A stretch of DNA of 45,908 nt from Fontibacillus panacisegetis (GTDB lineage Bacteria > Bacillota > Bacilli > Paenibacillales > Paenibacillaceae). Both the position numbers and the translations under genes were made by a program. The DNA lies in assembly GCF_900102215.1 (NCBI RefSeq), contig NZ_FNBG01000037.1, positions 1-45,908 on the forward strand. Reading direction: 5' to 3'. Positions within the stretch are counted from its first letter, which is position 1. The number at the start of each line of letters is the position of its first letter. The notes below the pieces were generated by a model. It had not been told where the DNA came from, ran no database searches, and saw nothing but the letters and a program-made list of their open reading frames with translations. Of the stretch, positions 15,903-23,570 are shown piece after piece.

Positions 15903-16127
15903 ATGAAATCATTATATCGTTCAACGACTAATAAACAGATCTCTGGATTATGCGGAGGAATTGCTGCCTGGTTAGGGATTGACTCCACTGTTGTACGTCT
16001 TATCGCTGTTGTTGGAGCTTTGATCAGCTTCGGAACTGTAGTAGCCCTTTATCTGATCGCCAGCCTAATCGTACCAAAAGAACCCGTCGGCGATTTCAGA
16101 TACAACGATTATTTTACAAATTACTAA
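15903..16127 (+). CDS. pspC: PspC-domain membrane protein
   Basis: A 74-residue protein consisting of one PspC domain. MKSLYRSTTNKQISGLCGGIAAWLG contains the family hallmark SGLCGGIA. One membrane helix follows, about residues 28-58 (LIAVVGALISFGTVVALYLIASLIV), and KEP marks the end of the domain. PspC proteins act in the envelope-stress response, often as membrane partners of PspA. I start at ATG 15903 with AGTGAG about 8 nt upstream; a GTG three codons earlier is possible. pspA follows 28 bp downstream, so the two form an operon. Confidence 0.9.
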   Translation: MKSLYRSTTNKQISGLCGGIAAWLGIDSTVVRLIAVVGALISFGTVVALYLIASLIVPKEPVGDFRYNDYFTNY

Positions 16128-16155
16128 TCCAAATTAAATCCAAGGAGAGATTTCA

Positions 16156-16845
16156 ATGAGCCTATTTGATCGAATTGCCAACTTAACAAAAGCTACCCTC
16201 CACGAAGCATTAAATAAACTGGAAGACCCTGTATTAATGACTGGACAATATCTACGGAATCTTGAAGAGGAGATTCATTCTGCAGAGAAAATGCTCAAAG
16301 AACAGCAAATGACAGCATCCATTCAGCAGCGCAAAAGCGAGGATGCCGCTCAGTTAGCGAAACAAAGTGAACTGCGTGCTATTGCGTCACTCGAGAATGG
16401 AGACGACAACGCGGCACGTCATGCGGCGGCCGCCAAGATCCAGTACGAGGAACAGTCGCAGCAATATGCTGCTGAAGCTACTGCGGCTAGAGACAGAGTT
16501 CTGGAGCTTGAGCTTCGAATTAAATCTGCGAATGAAGAATATGAACGCCTTAAAGAAAAACGCAATGAACTTGCAGCGCGTGCTCGTAAAGTAAATGATA
16601 ATTCCAAAATGAAAAGCAGTCATATAAGCTACGGTTTTGAGACTGGATCTGCTGCAAAAGGCTTTGAACGTATGGAAGAGAAGATTCTTGAATGGGAAGC
16701 AGGTCAACAGCTTGCAGGTGAATCCTTTGGAAATGGAACTCCTGGCAGCACATCAGGAGCTTCCGAATCAGCGGCCGTGAATGCTGAGCTCCAGCGGATG
16801 AAAGAGCAGCTTAATTCCCGTAGCAACCAGGACAATAACGCCTAA
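16156..16845 (+). CDS. pspA: PspA/IM30 family envelope-stress protein
   Basis: 229-residue coiled-coil protein of the PspA/Vipp1 (ESCRT-III-like) family, which binds stressed membrane and limits proton leak. The start MSLFDRIANLTKATLHEALNK is the amphipathic membrane-binding helix. DPVLMTGQYLRNLEEEIHSAEK is the family's conserved DP..M..QYLR segment. Long A/E/K/R-rich coiled coils run to about residue 150. The C-terminal 60 residues are Gly/Ser/Ala-rich with a short last helix, ELQRMKEQL. AAGGAGA precedes the ATG. It forms an operon with pspC and converges on the stomatin/NfeD genes. Confidence 0.92.
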   Translation: MSLFDRIANLTKATLHEALNKLEDPVLMTGQYLRNLEEEIHSAEKMLKEQQMTASIQQRKSEDAAQLAKQSELRAIASLENGDDNAARHAAAAKIQYEEQSQQYAAEATAARDRVLELELRIKSANEEYERLKEKRNELAARARKVNDNSKMKSSHISYGFETGSAAKGFERMEEKILEWEAGQQLAGESFGNGTPGSTSGASESAAVNAELQRMKEQLNSRSNQDNNA

Positions 16846-16858
16846 ATTTATGAAAAGA

Positions 16859-16905
16859 GGCGGTCTGGCCGAGTCATTTCAGACCTGGCAGACCGCCCCT
16901 TACTA
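16859..16905. terminator. Bidirectional terminator between pspA and the SPFH gene
   Basis: GGCGGTCTG (16859-16867) pairs with CAGACCGCC (16889-16897), with a second internal pairing (GGTCTG/CAGACC) possible. On the minus strand it is followed by TCTTTTC. It lies between convergent genes. Confidence 0.75.
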
Positions 16906-16939
16906 TTCAATCCATAATTGATCTATAAAGATCGAACAA

Positions 16940-17875
16940 TTATTTGCCTTCCTTACCTGCCTTGAACACTTCGCTTATCGCTCCAAGGCTGCCCAGCGTT
17001 TCAATAGCATTGGAAGGAATAAATACTTTGTTAGCAGGCCCTTTAGCCACTTCCTTCAAAGCTTCAAATGATTGATATGCAAGTACCTGCTCATTGAGTG
17101 CCGCATTACGGAGCATTTCAATCCGCGCTTTTTCCGCTTCAGCTACAGCCTGGATCGCTTTGGCTTCCCCAAGTGCTTCCAACTCCTGAGCCTGACGCAA
17201 ACCTTCTGCTTCGCGAATACGCGCTTCTTTATCACCTTCAGCCTTGAGGATTTTACTTTGCTTATCCCCTTCTGCACGCAGAATCATATCCTGCTTTGCC
17301 GCTTCCGCTTCAAGGACAATAGCACGTTTATTACGTTCAGCCTTCATTTGTTTGTCCATCGCTTCCTGAATATCAAGAGGCGGCTTGATGTCGATGACCT
17401 CTACGCGCTCAATCCGTACTCCCCATTTTTCAGTTGCTTCATCAAGAGCAATACGGATTTCAGTAGAGATTTTTTCCCGACCGGACAACGTTTCATCCAA
17501 TTCCAGCTTACCGATGATTTGACGCATCGTCGCCGTGGAAATGTTCCGAACCCCATATACATAATCGGAGATGCCGTATGTTGCTTGTTCTGGACCAACT
17601 ACTTGATAGAATATGATCGTATCAATTTGTACCTGAACATTATCCTTTGTGATCACTGTTTGCGGCGGTACATTCGCCTGTTGAATCCGCAAGTCATGAT
17701 TTACCCGCACTTGATCTATTACCGGGATCAGAATATTAAGCCCTGGTGTCAACAGACGATGAAATTTACCAAGACGTTCTACGACCCCTACCCGCTGTTG
17801 AGGTACAACCTTGACCGTAAGCGAAATAAATACGACAACAACAACTACAATAACAACTGTAATAGCCCAGCCCAT
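16940..17875 (-). CDS. SPFH/Band 7 (stomatin-like) protein
   Basis: 311-residue membrane-associated SPFH protein of the stomatin/QmcA type. An N-terminal helix (about 2-22, GWAITVVIVVVVVVFISL) anchors it. The Band-7 domain follows with VVPQQRVGVVERLGKFHRLL, LTPGLNILIPVID and RQIIGKLELDETLSGREKI. A coiled coil of EAE/AEGDK repeats (about 200-260) leads to a Gly/Ala-rich end. I start at ATG 17875, which overlaps the nfeD stop in TAATG and has GGAGG 9 nt upstream. Such proteins scaffold functional membrane microdomains and work with NfeD; a sigma-W-like promoter upstream supports an envelope-stress role. Confidence 0.9.
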   Translation of the reverse strand: MGWAITVVIVVVVVVFISLTVKVVPQQRVGVVERLGKFHRLLTPGLNILIPVIDQVRVNHDLRIQQANVPPQTVITKDNVQVQIDTIIFYQVVGPEQATYGISDYVYGVRNISTATMRQIIGKLELDETLSGREKISTEIRIALDEATEKWGVRIERVEVIDIKPPLDIQEAMDKQMKAERNKRAIVLEAEAAKQDMILRAEGDKQSKILKAEGDKEARIREAEGLRQAQELEALGEAKAIQAVAEAEKARIEMLRNAALNEQVLAYQSFEALKEVAKGPANKVFIPSNAIETLGSLGAISEVFKAGKEGK

Positions 17876-18309
17876 TAAATTAATTCCTCCCATCTTTCTA
17901 CTTCGATAATACTACTACCACGCTTGATTACCCTTACTAGCTCGTCTCGATCAAGCTTCTGGGTAGATGTAGCGCTCCAGGTATCTCCTCCAACCTTAAC
18001 AATACCATATTGCCCTTGTTCGATTGACTCTACAACAATACCTTGCTTCCCTACAAGTTCGATACCAGTATCCTCATACCCTTTTGCACTGTGAATTTTT
18101 CGGGTAAGAGGTTTGGTAAAAATGGTAAGAACCAACGCTACCAACGAGGCTAAAATCACTTGTAGCACATATGCATCAGGAGCAAACAAAGAAATGATTC
18201 CTCCTGCAACCGCCCCAATACAAATCCAGAGGAGATAAAATGTAAGTGTCATCATTTCCAACACTAATAATATCCCGGCGGCAATCAACCAATATGCCCA
18301 TGGTTCCAT
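17875..18309 (-). CDS. NfeD-like membrane protein
   Basis: 144 residues. Hydrophobic segments span about 4-24, 27-47 and 52-68. A C-terminal OB-fold domain follows (about 85-144), with GKQGIVVESIEQGQYGIVKVGGDTWSA typical of the short NfeD1b class, which lacks the protease part. NfeD proteins are nearly always encoded beside an SPFH protein, as here, and probably control its oligomers. It is the first gene of the pair and overlaps the next by one base. The AGGTGG ribosome site is about 11 nt before the ATG, slightly far. Confidence 0.9.
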   Translation of the reverse strand: MEPWAYWLIAAGILLVLEMMTLTFYLLWICIGAVAGGIISLFAPDAYVLQVILASLVALVLTIFTKPLTRKIHSAKGYEDTGIELVGKQGIVVESIEQGQYGIVKVGGDTWSATSTQKLDRDELVRVIKRGSSIIEVERWEELI

Positions 18310-18345
18310 GTGTCAAATGCACCACCTTTTATCAGTATAATAATA

Positions 18346-18373
18346 TATACGAGACCCACATAAAAAAGTATCA
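18346..18373 (-). promoter_or_regulatory. Sigma-W-like promoter of the nfeD-SPFH operon
   Basis: On the minus strand TGATAC (18373-18368), 16 bp, then CGTATA (18351-18346). This fits the Bacillus ECF sigma-W pattern TGAAAC-N16-CGTA at all but one key base, with a T-rich start of the spacer. NfeD-flotillin operons of B. subtilis are known sigma-W targets. Transcription would begin near 18338, about 30 nt before the ATG. Confidence 0.55.
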
Positions 18374-18570
18374 AAAAATGTGCTACTTAAGACTAACCAA
18401 GTGGATATCTCATTTTAATCATACTATGACTCTCATAATAATAAAACGTTTTCGAAAATAAAAATCAAAGAAAAATTTAATAAATTGAAAATATTAGAAG
18501 TATTCGGGTTTAAATATTGTAATAGTATTACATATCGGTTATATTTGATCGATTATGAATAAATATAGCC

Positions 18571-18609
18571 GTGCAAACGTTTTAACAAACTCCTGATTTT
18601 AGGTATGAT
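18571..18609 (+). promoter_or_regulatory. Promoter and LacI/CcpA-type operator of the amylase lipoprotein gene
   Basis: TTAACA (18582-18587), 16 bp, TATGAT (18604-18609) form a sigma-A promoter. The operator-like GTGCAAACGTTTTAACA (18571-18587) overlaps its -35 box. A second, weaker site AAAACGTTTT lies at 18443-18452. Transcription from this promoter should be repressible by CcpA or the local LacI-type regulator. Confidence 0.6.
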
Positions 18610-18644
18610 GGAAAGAACAATAAATTTATTAGAAGGAAGGGATC

Positions 18645-20369
18645 TTGTTGTTTATTAAGAAAGCATCGCCCCTCTCTCAGCACTCATTGAAATGGTTTGG
18701 AAGCGCTACACTAGCAATTACTCTTCTGCTTTCAGGCTGCACATCGGGTCCTAATTCACAAAATGTTAACAATTCTAATGAAACGACTCCAGAAAATGTA
18801 GCTTCATTGTCCATTAATGAAAACGCATCCAAGACAAATGCAACGAACAATTCATCTCTAGACACCCAGCCCTCCAGCGGTGTATTCTATGAGATTTTTG
18901 TCCGCTCGTTCTATGACTCAGATGGAGATGGAATCGGAGACTTTAAAGGACTAACTCAAAAGCTTGATTATTTAAATGACGGTAATCCAAATACGACAGA
19001 AGATCTAGGTATCGGTGGTATTTGGCTCATGCCGATCAACCCTTCGCCCAGCTATCATGGATATGATGTAACGGATTATCGTTCCATCAATCCCGAATAC
19101 GGTACCATGGATGACTTTAAAAAGTTTTTAGATGAGGCACACAAGCGGGGAATCAAAGTTGTTATGGACCTTGTAGTGAACCATAGTAGCTCAGAGCATC
19201 CATGGTTTATTGAAGCATCAGAAAACAAAGACAGCAAATATCGCGACTACTATACCTGGGCCGAGGATCAGAATATAACTGTCGGCGGATCAAGCGCTGC
19301 CGGTTCAGGAAATCCATGGCATGTATTGAATGGAAGCCACTATTTGGGTACCTTTTCACCAGTTATGCCTGACATGAATTTTGATAACCCGAAAGTTAGA
19401 GATGAATTTAAAGACATTGGCCGCTATTGGCTTGACCTCGGATTGGATGGCTTCCGTCTAGACGCTGCCAAGCATATTTATGAGAATCTATTCACGGACA
19501 AAAGTCAGGAAACAACTGATAAAAACGTTGCATGGTGGCAGGAATTTCGTAAAGCTTTACACGAGACCCATCCTGATGCATATCTAGTGGGAGAAATTTG
19601 GGATAATAGCGCTACAACAATAGCAAGTTACGTAAATGAAGCAATGGATTCAGGATTTAACTTTGGATTGTCCAGCATAATGATTCAATCAGCAAAGAGT
19701 GAAACAGACAGTAAACCTGGATTTACGCTCGAAAGAACTTACACCCTTTATTCCAAAACATCCAATGGCAACTTTGTTGATGCACCATTCTTAACCAATC
19801 ATGATCTTGTCAGAATTATGACCCAGCTTGATGGGGATACCAACCATGCAAAAATGGCAGCCAGCCTTCTTCTAACACTGCCGGGAAATCCATTCATCTA
19901 TTACGGTGATGAAATCGGGATGCTTGGCGCTAAACCTGATGAAAGTATTCGTGAGCCAATGCAGTGGTACAAAGGAGGCAGCGGAGAAGGGCAGACTACG
20001 TGGGAGCTTACAACCTATAATACCGGACAGCCAGGTTCCAGCGTGGAGGAGCAGACGATTGACCCCGACTCCTTGCTATCACACTACCGCATGATCATAT
20101 CCTTCAGAAATACTGTTCCTGCGTTAAAGGACGGAGATATTCGCAATTACTCTTCCGGCGTAAAGGGGGTAACCACCTTTGTCCGTCTTACTGAAGTACA
20201 AAAGGTGCTCGTAGTGCACAATTTAACTGGAAGTGAGCAAATTGTCGAATTAACTGACGAACCTGAGAAATATAGTTTTAAAGATATCCTAAAGACAACA
20301 AATAAAGAGGCGAAGCTAGAAGGAAGTAAGCTCACGATTCCTGCGTATTCAACCACTATATTAGAGTAG
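18645..20369 (+). CDS. Alpha-amylase family (GH13) lipoprotein
   Basis: 574-residue secreted glycoside hydrolase. A signal peptide with lipobox LLLSGC anchors Cys32. A Ser/Asn/Thr-rich linker runs to about residue 78, then the GH13 barrel starts at GVFYEIFVRSFYDSDGDGIGDF. Catalytic residues are visible: DGFRLDAAKH (nucleophile Asp273), LVGEIWDN (Glu317) and FLTNHDLVR (Asp387). DLVVNHSSSEHPWF and the DxDGDGxGD calcium-like loop suggest an oligosaccharide-active member (cyclodextrinase- or oligo-glucosidase-like) rather than a long-starch amylase. Translation probably starts at TTG 18645 or the next TTG (18648), after AGAAGGAAGG. A strong terminator follows. Confidence 0.9.
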   Translation: MLFIKKASPLSQHSLKWFGSATLAITLLLSGCTSGPNSQNVNNSNETTPENVASLSINENASKTNATNNSSLDTQPSSGVFYEIFVRSFYDSDGDGIGDFKGLTQKLDYLNDGNPNTTEDLGIGGIWLMPINPSPSYHGYDVTDYRSINPEYGTMDDFKKFLDEAHKRGIKVVMDLVVNHSSSEHPWFIEASENKDSKYRDYYTWAEDQNITVGGSSAAGSGNPWHVLNGSHYLGTFSPVMPDMNFDNPKVRDEFKDIGRYWLDLGLDGFRLDAAKHIYENLFTDKSQETTDKNVAWWQEFRKALHETHPDAYLVGEIWDNSATTIASYVNEAMDSGFNFGLSSIMIQSAKSETDSKPGFTLERTYTLYSKTSNGNFVDAPFLTNHDLVRIMTQLDGDTNHAKMAASLLLTLPGNPFIYYGDEIGMLGAKPDESIREPMQWYKGGSGEGQTTWELTTYNTGQPGSSVEEQTIDPDSLLSHYRMIISFRNTVPALKDGDIRNYSSGVKGVTTFVRLTEVQKVLVVHNLTGSEQIVELTDEPEKYSFKDILKTTNKEAKLEGSKLTIPAYSTTILE

Positions 20370-20403
20370 TCGTAGTACGATATAAGAAATTAGTGTTAAT
20401 ACA

Positions 20404-20460
20404 AAATAGGACCGGACAGTGGCTATTAATCATACCACATTTGCCCGGTCCTATTTGTTA
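20404..20460. terminator. Bidirectional terminator, amylase lipoprotein / mcp
   Basis: AAATAGGACCGG (20404-20415) pairs with CCGGTCCTATTT (20445-20456). An inner TGG/CCA pair and AT-rich flanks on both sides give U-runs. It lies between convergent genes. Confidence 0.8.
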
Positions 20461-20465
20461 TGTGA

Positions 20466-22520
20466 TTACTCTTTATCTACTATAAAGACACTGAGTGATT
20501 CCCTCAAGGTCTCAGACAGAACCTCAAGCCGATTAGACAGCTGTACCAGTTCCTCACTGACCTTATACTGCTCTGAGGACATCGATGCCACTTCCTGAGT
20601 AGAAGCATTTGTCTCTTCCACAACAGCACTGACATTGGCGAAGAAATCTCTCAATACAGATTGAGAATTGTTCAGCTCATGGACAGATGCAGATGAACTT
20701 TGTATATCGCCTACAAAACTCTCCATCTCACTCATCACATTTTGGAAAATCTGCAGCGCTTGTTTAACAGAAACAAGTTGTTCATCAAACATCGGAGTGA
20801 TAGTTGTTAGAACATTTACTGTATTCTCTATAGCTTCCTGGATTTCTTCCGTTATAGTTGATACGGTTTGAATTGAATTGTTTGATTGCACCGCAAGATT
20901 GCGAATTTCCTCAGCTATAACGACAAATCCTTTTCCGGCAGCTCCTGCTCTTGATGCCTCAATCGAAGCGTTCAGAGAAAGTATGTTAGTCTGCTTTGTC
21001 ATTTCCACCATAGGCGCCAAAATATTACGAATCGAGAATGTGCTTCTGCTGAGTTTACCGGAATTTTCTTCAATCAGCCCCGTCATACGAGAAACCGCTT
21101 CCGTTTTTTCAACTAGACTAGCCATATACTCTTTACCCTGCTGGCTTACGCCTATTACCTTCTCTACCGATTTATCCATTGCAGAGTTCAAGTTCATGAC
21201 GTTCTCCATTTGATGGCCAATTTGATCTGCAATATCTACACCTTTATCCGCTTCTTCGGCCAAACTGGTCGCTCCCATCGCGATTTCACTAGTAGCGGCA
21301 GCAATTTCCCCTGCATTACGTGAAGTATCCTTGGAAGCCATTGATAGGTTTTCGGCCGTATTTAGAAGTTCCTCAGCGGACAGATTCGTCCGTTCAACAA
21401 GAGCGGATATTTGCTCCATCATCCGGTTGAAGCTATGTCCTAATCGTCCTATTTCGTCATGTCCTTTGAACCGGGTACGAACATTTAAATTTCCTTTTTC
21501 GCCCTCTTCCATCAAATTACACAGCTTTTCAAGTGGCTTGCCTATAACGCGGACTAAGTATATACCAATTAACAAAGCTACAATAACTGCAAGTAAGAGA
21601 ACACCTGCTGTCACATATAGCAGCTTGTCCGCTGCGCTAACAAAGTCACTCTCAGGTGCATATCCAATAACTCTCCAATCAACGGTCTTAAGCTGTCTGT
21701 AGACAACTAGCTGCGTAACCCCAGCGTCATCTGTTGTAAGGAACGAAACATCGTCACTTTCCAACTGGGCTGCATCAAGCCCAATAAAAGATTGCGATTC
21801 GATTAATGAGCTGTCCGTAGCGTGTACGATCGTACTATCATTAGTAATAACTCGTACTTCTCCTGCTTTACCAATCTTTAAATTGGACAGGATATCCGTG
21901 ATAGACTTATCTTTAACCTCAATTAAAAGATAAAATTCTCCATTCGGGTTTTTTAGATTTTGCAGCAGTCTGCCCATCGTTAAGGTCGGTTCATTCGTTG
22001 AATCAAAAAAACCTTTTTTCATTGTCGGGAGCCATAACGGCTTGCCTCCAGCAGCTTCGATTTTATCGAATGCAGCCTGAGCGTACTCAGTATTTTGAGT
22101 ACCGCTGGATCCTCCTGATGAATAAGCCTTTGACAGATCCTTCTTTGTAAGTCTGATCCCAAATAGACGACTGTCTGATCCTTTCATAGCGTCCAATTTA
22201 CTTTTAATCCGAGTTTCAGCTTCCGTTCTTTTTACTATATCAATGCTAGAGTTAGTAACCAATTCCAGATCTGCTTTTAATGTTTGATCTACGGCTAATT
22301 GTCTGGAAATCGATTCATATTCGGTAAAGAGAAAATCCAATTTATCTGCTGCCTGCTCAATTGCCTGGGAGGAAGCTAATCCGACCTGACCACGAATAAT
22401 TTCTTTTGACATCAGATACGAACTAACACCAAGAACAGTTGACACGAGAACTACCGTTGCAAACAGAATTATAAAAATTTTCATCCCGACTGACTTAAAC
22501 TGAATGCGACCCCACTTCAT
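20466..22520 (-). CDS. Methyl-accepting chemotaxis protein
   Basis: 684-residue chemoreceptor. TM1 lies near residues 13-36 and an extracellular Cache-like sensor domain runs about 37-285. TM2 follows (about 288-312, LYVTAGVLLLAVIVALLIGIYLV), then a HAMP domain (about 313-365) and a long cytoplasmic coiled coil. The conserved signalling tip is visible as IDASRAGAAGKGFVVIAEEIRNLA-like text (SIEASRAG, VVIAEEIRNLA). The ATG at 22520 has GAGGTGG five bases upstream and is preferred to a GTG three codons earlier. It lies directly downstream of the maltodextrin transporter genes on the same strand but beyond their terminator. Sugar taxis is possible but not shown. Confidence 0.93.
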   Translation of the reverse strand: MKWGRIQFKSVGMKIFIILFATVVLVSTVLGVSSYLMSKEIIRGQVGLASSQAIEQAADKLDFLFTEYESISRQLAVDQTLKADLELVTNSSIDIVKRTEAETRIKSKLDAMKGSDSRLFGIRLTKKDLSKAYSSGGSSGTQNTEYAQAAFDKIEAAGGKPLWLPTMKKGFFDSTNEPTLTMGRLLQNLKNPNGEFYLLIEVKDKSITDILSNLKIGKAGEVRVITNDSTIVHATDSSLIESQSFIGLDAAQLESDDVSFLTTDDAGVTQLVVYRQLKTVDWRVIGYAPESDFVSAADKLLYVTAGVLLLAVIVALLIGIYLVRVIGKPLEKLCNLMEEGEKGNLNVRTRFKGHDEIGRLGHSFNRMMEQISALVERTNLSAEELLNTAENLSMASKDTSRNAGEIAAATSEIAMGATSLAEEADKGVDIADQIGHQMENVMNLNSAMDKSVEKVIGVSQQGKEYMASLVEKTEAVSRMTGLIEENSGKLSRSTFSIRNILAPMVEMTKQTNILSLNASIEASRAGAAGKGFVVIAEEIRNLAVQSNNSIQTVSTITEEIQEAIENTVNVLTTITPMFDEQLVSVKQALQIFQNVMSEMESFVGDIQSSSASVHELNNSQSVLRDFFANVSAVVEETNASTQEVASMSSEQYKVSEELVQLSNRLEVLSETLRESLSVFIVDKE

Positions 22521-22580
22521 AATTGCCACCTCTTCTTTCGTTAGGACTACGAAACATTACAGCTAATAACAAGATTCGCC

Positions 22581-22624
22581 AAAAACCGAGGAATACCCTG
22601 CAAATAAGGTGGCTTCTCCCTCGG
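22581..22624 (-). terminator. Hairpin with U-run in the mcp leader
   Basis: On the minus strand CCGAGG (22624-22619), a 27-nt loop region, CCTCGG (22591-22586), then TTTTT. It lies between the mal operon terminator and mcp, about 60 bp before the mcp start, so it could attenuate mcp or back up the mal terminator. Confidence 0.5.
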
Positions 22625-22670
22625 ATTTTATAAATATAGGCGATCAACGAAATCAACCATTCATTTTTAG

Positions 22671-22715
22671 CAAAAAGGTATAGTCCCTCCCCTTAAGAAA
22701 GGCTATACCTTTTTG
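22671..22715 (-). terminator. Terminator of the malEFG operon
   Basis: CAAAAAGGTATAG (22671-22683) and CTATACCTTTTTG (22703-22715) form a 13-bp perfect stem ending in TTTTT on the minus strand, 10 bp after malG. Confidence 0.85.
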
Positions 22716-22724
22716 GTGAAATCA

Positions 22725-23570
22725 TTATCCTTTACTTGCCCCGGAAGTAAGTCCGTCTACAAGCAATCGCTGCATGAACATAAATAAAATCGTAATTGGA
22801 ACTGCGATTAATACTGCACCTGCTGCAAACACCGTAAAGTTAGTGTTCTGAGCGTTATTAACCATATCCCACATCCCTACCGCTACGGTCCAGTTCGGCT
22901 TCGAACGCAGGATCAATTTGGCGAAGATAAAGTCTACCCAAGGCCCAGTAAATTGCAGAAGTGCAAGATAGGTCAAGATTGGTCTCGACAACGGTAATAT
23001 AATCGAAGTAAATATTTTGAAATTACCAGCTCCATCAATCCTCGCTGCTTCATCCAGCGAACGAGGAATCGTGTCGAAGAAGCCTTTCGCAATAAGTGTT
23101 AATCCTAAAGGTGCACCAGCGGCATACACCATTATCAGGGCAAGATGCGTATCCAGCAATGACAATTCTTTAAGCAACAGGAATATGGCGATCATGCTCA
23201 TAAATCCCGGGAACATACCAAGTACCAGCAATATGGACATGAAGTTCTGACGTCCACGGAAACGGAATCTTGATAAGGCATAGCTTGTCAGCAGTGTTAA
23301 AAGCACACCCAAAATCATGGAACAAATGGACACCTTCAATGTATTCATATACCATTGCGGGAACAGAATTTGTCTGGAATTGAACAGTTCACTAAAGTGA
23401 TCAAGTGTCAATGTTTCAGGAAATAAAGTTTTACTATATAGCGACTTACCCGGACGTAATGCACCAAGTAAAATCCAAAGGGCTGGATATATCGCAGCAA
23501 TTGCCAAAATAACTAAAATAGCGTAGCTAGACGTCAAGCGAACGACATTTCGAACTTTGCGGCTGCTCAT
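22725..23570 (-). CDS. malG: Maltodextrin ABC transporter permease MalG
   Basis: 281-residue inner-membrane permease with six predicted helices, of the MalG/GanQ type. The coupling-helix EAA motif reads EAARIDGAGNFKIFTSIILPL (about 183-203), where the ATPase docks. It ends LLVDGLTSGASKG, very close to MalG proteins. It works with MalF as the heterodimeric channel for maltose/maltodextrin. Its ATG overlaps the malF stop codon by four bases, so translation is coupled. No ATPase gene follows; the operon stops at a terminator. Confidence 0.93.
   Translation of the reverse strand: MSSRKVRNVVRLTSSYAILVILAIAAIYPALWILLGALRPGKSLYSKTLFPETLTLDHFSELFNSRQILFPQWYMNTLKVSICSMILGVLLTLLTSYALSRFRFRGRQNFMSILLVLGMFPGFMSMIAIFLLLKELSLLDTHLALIMVYAAGAPLGLTLIAKGFFDTIPRSLDEAARIDGAGNFKIFTSIILPLSRPILTYLALLQFTGPWVDFIFAKLILRSKPNWTVAVGMWDMVNNAQNTNFTVFAAGAVLIAVPITILFMFMQRLLVDGLTSGASKG

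Noticed and set aside
17072..17878. 268-codon frame antisense to the SPFH gene
   Set aside because: Long only because the SPFH gene is repetitive and low in stops on the opposite strand; codon use and protein are not credible.
22581..22624. Possible cyclic-di-GMP riboswitch before the chemoreceptor
   Set aside because: Cyclic-di-GMP elements often precede chemotaxis genes, but the conserved GEMM sequences are absent; only a hairpin with U-run is visible.
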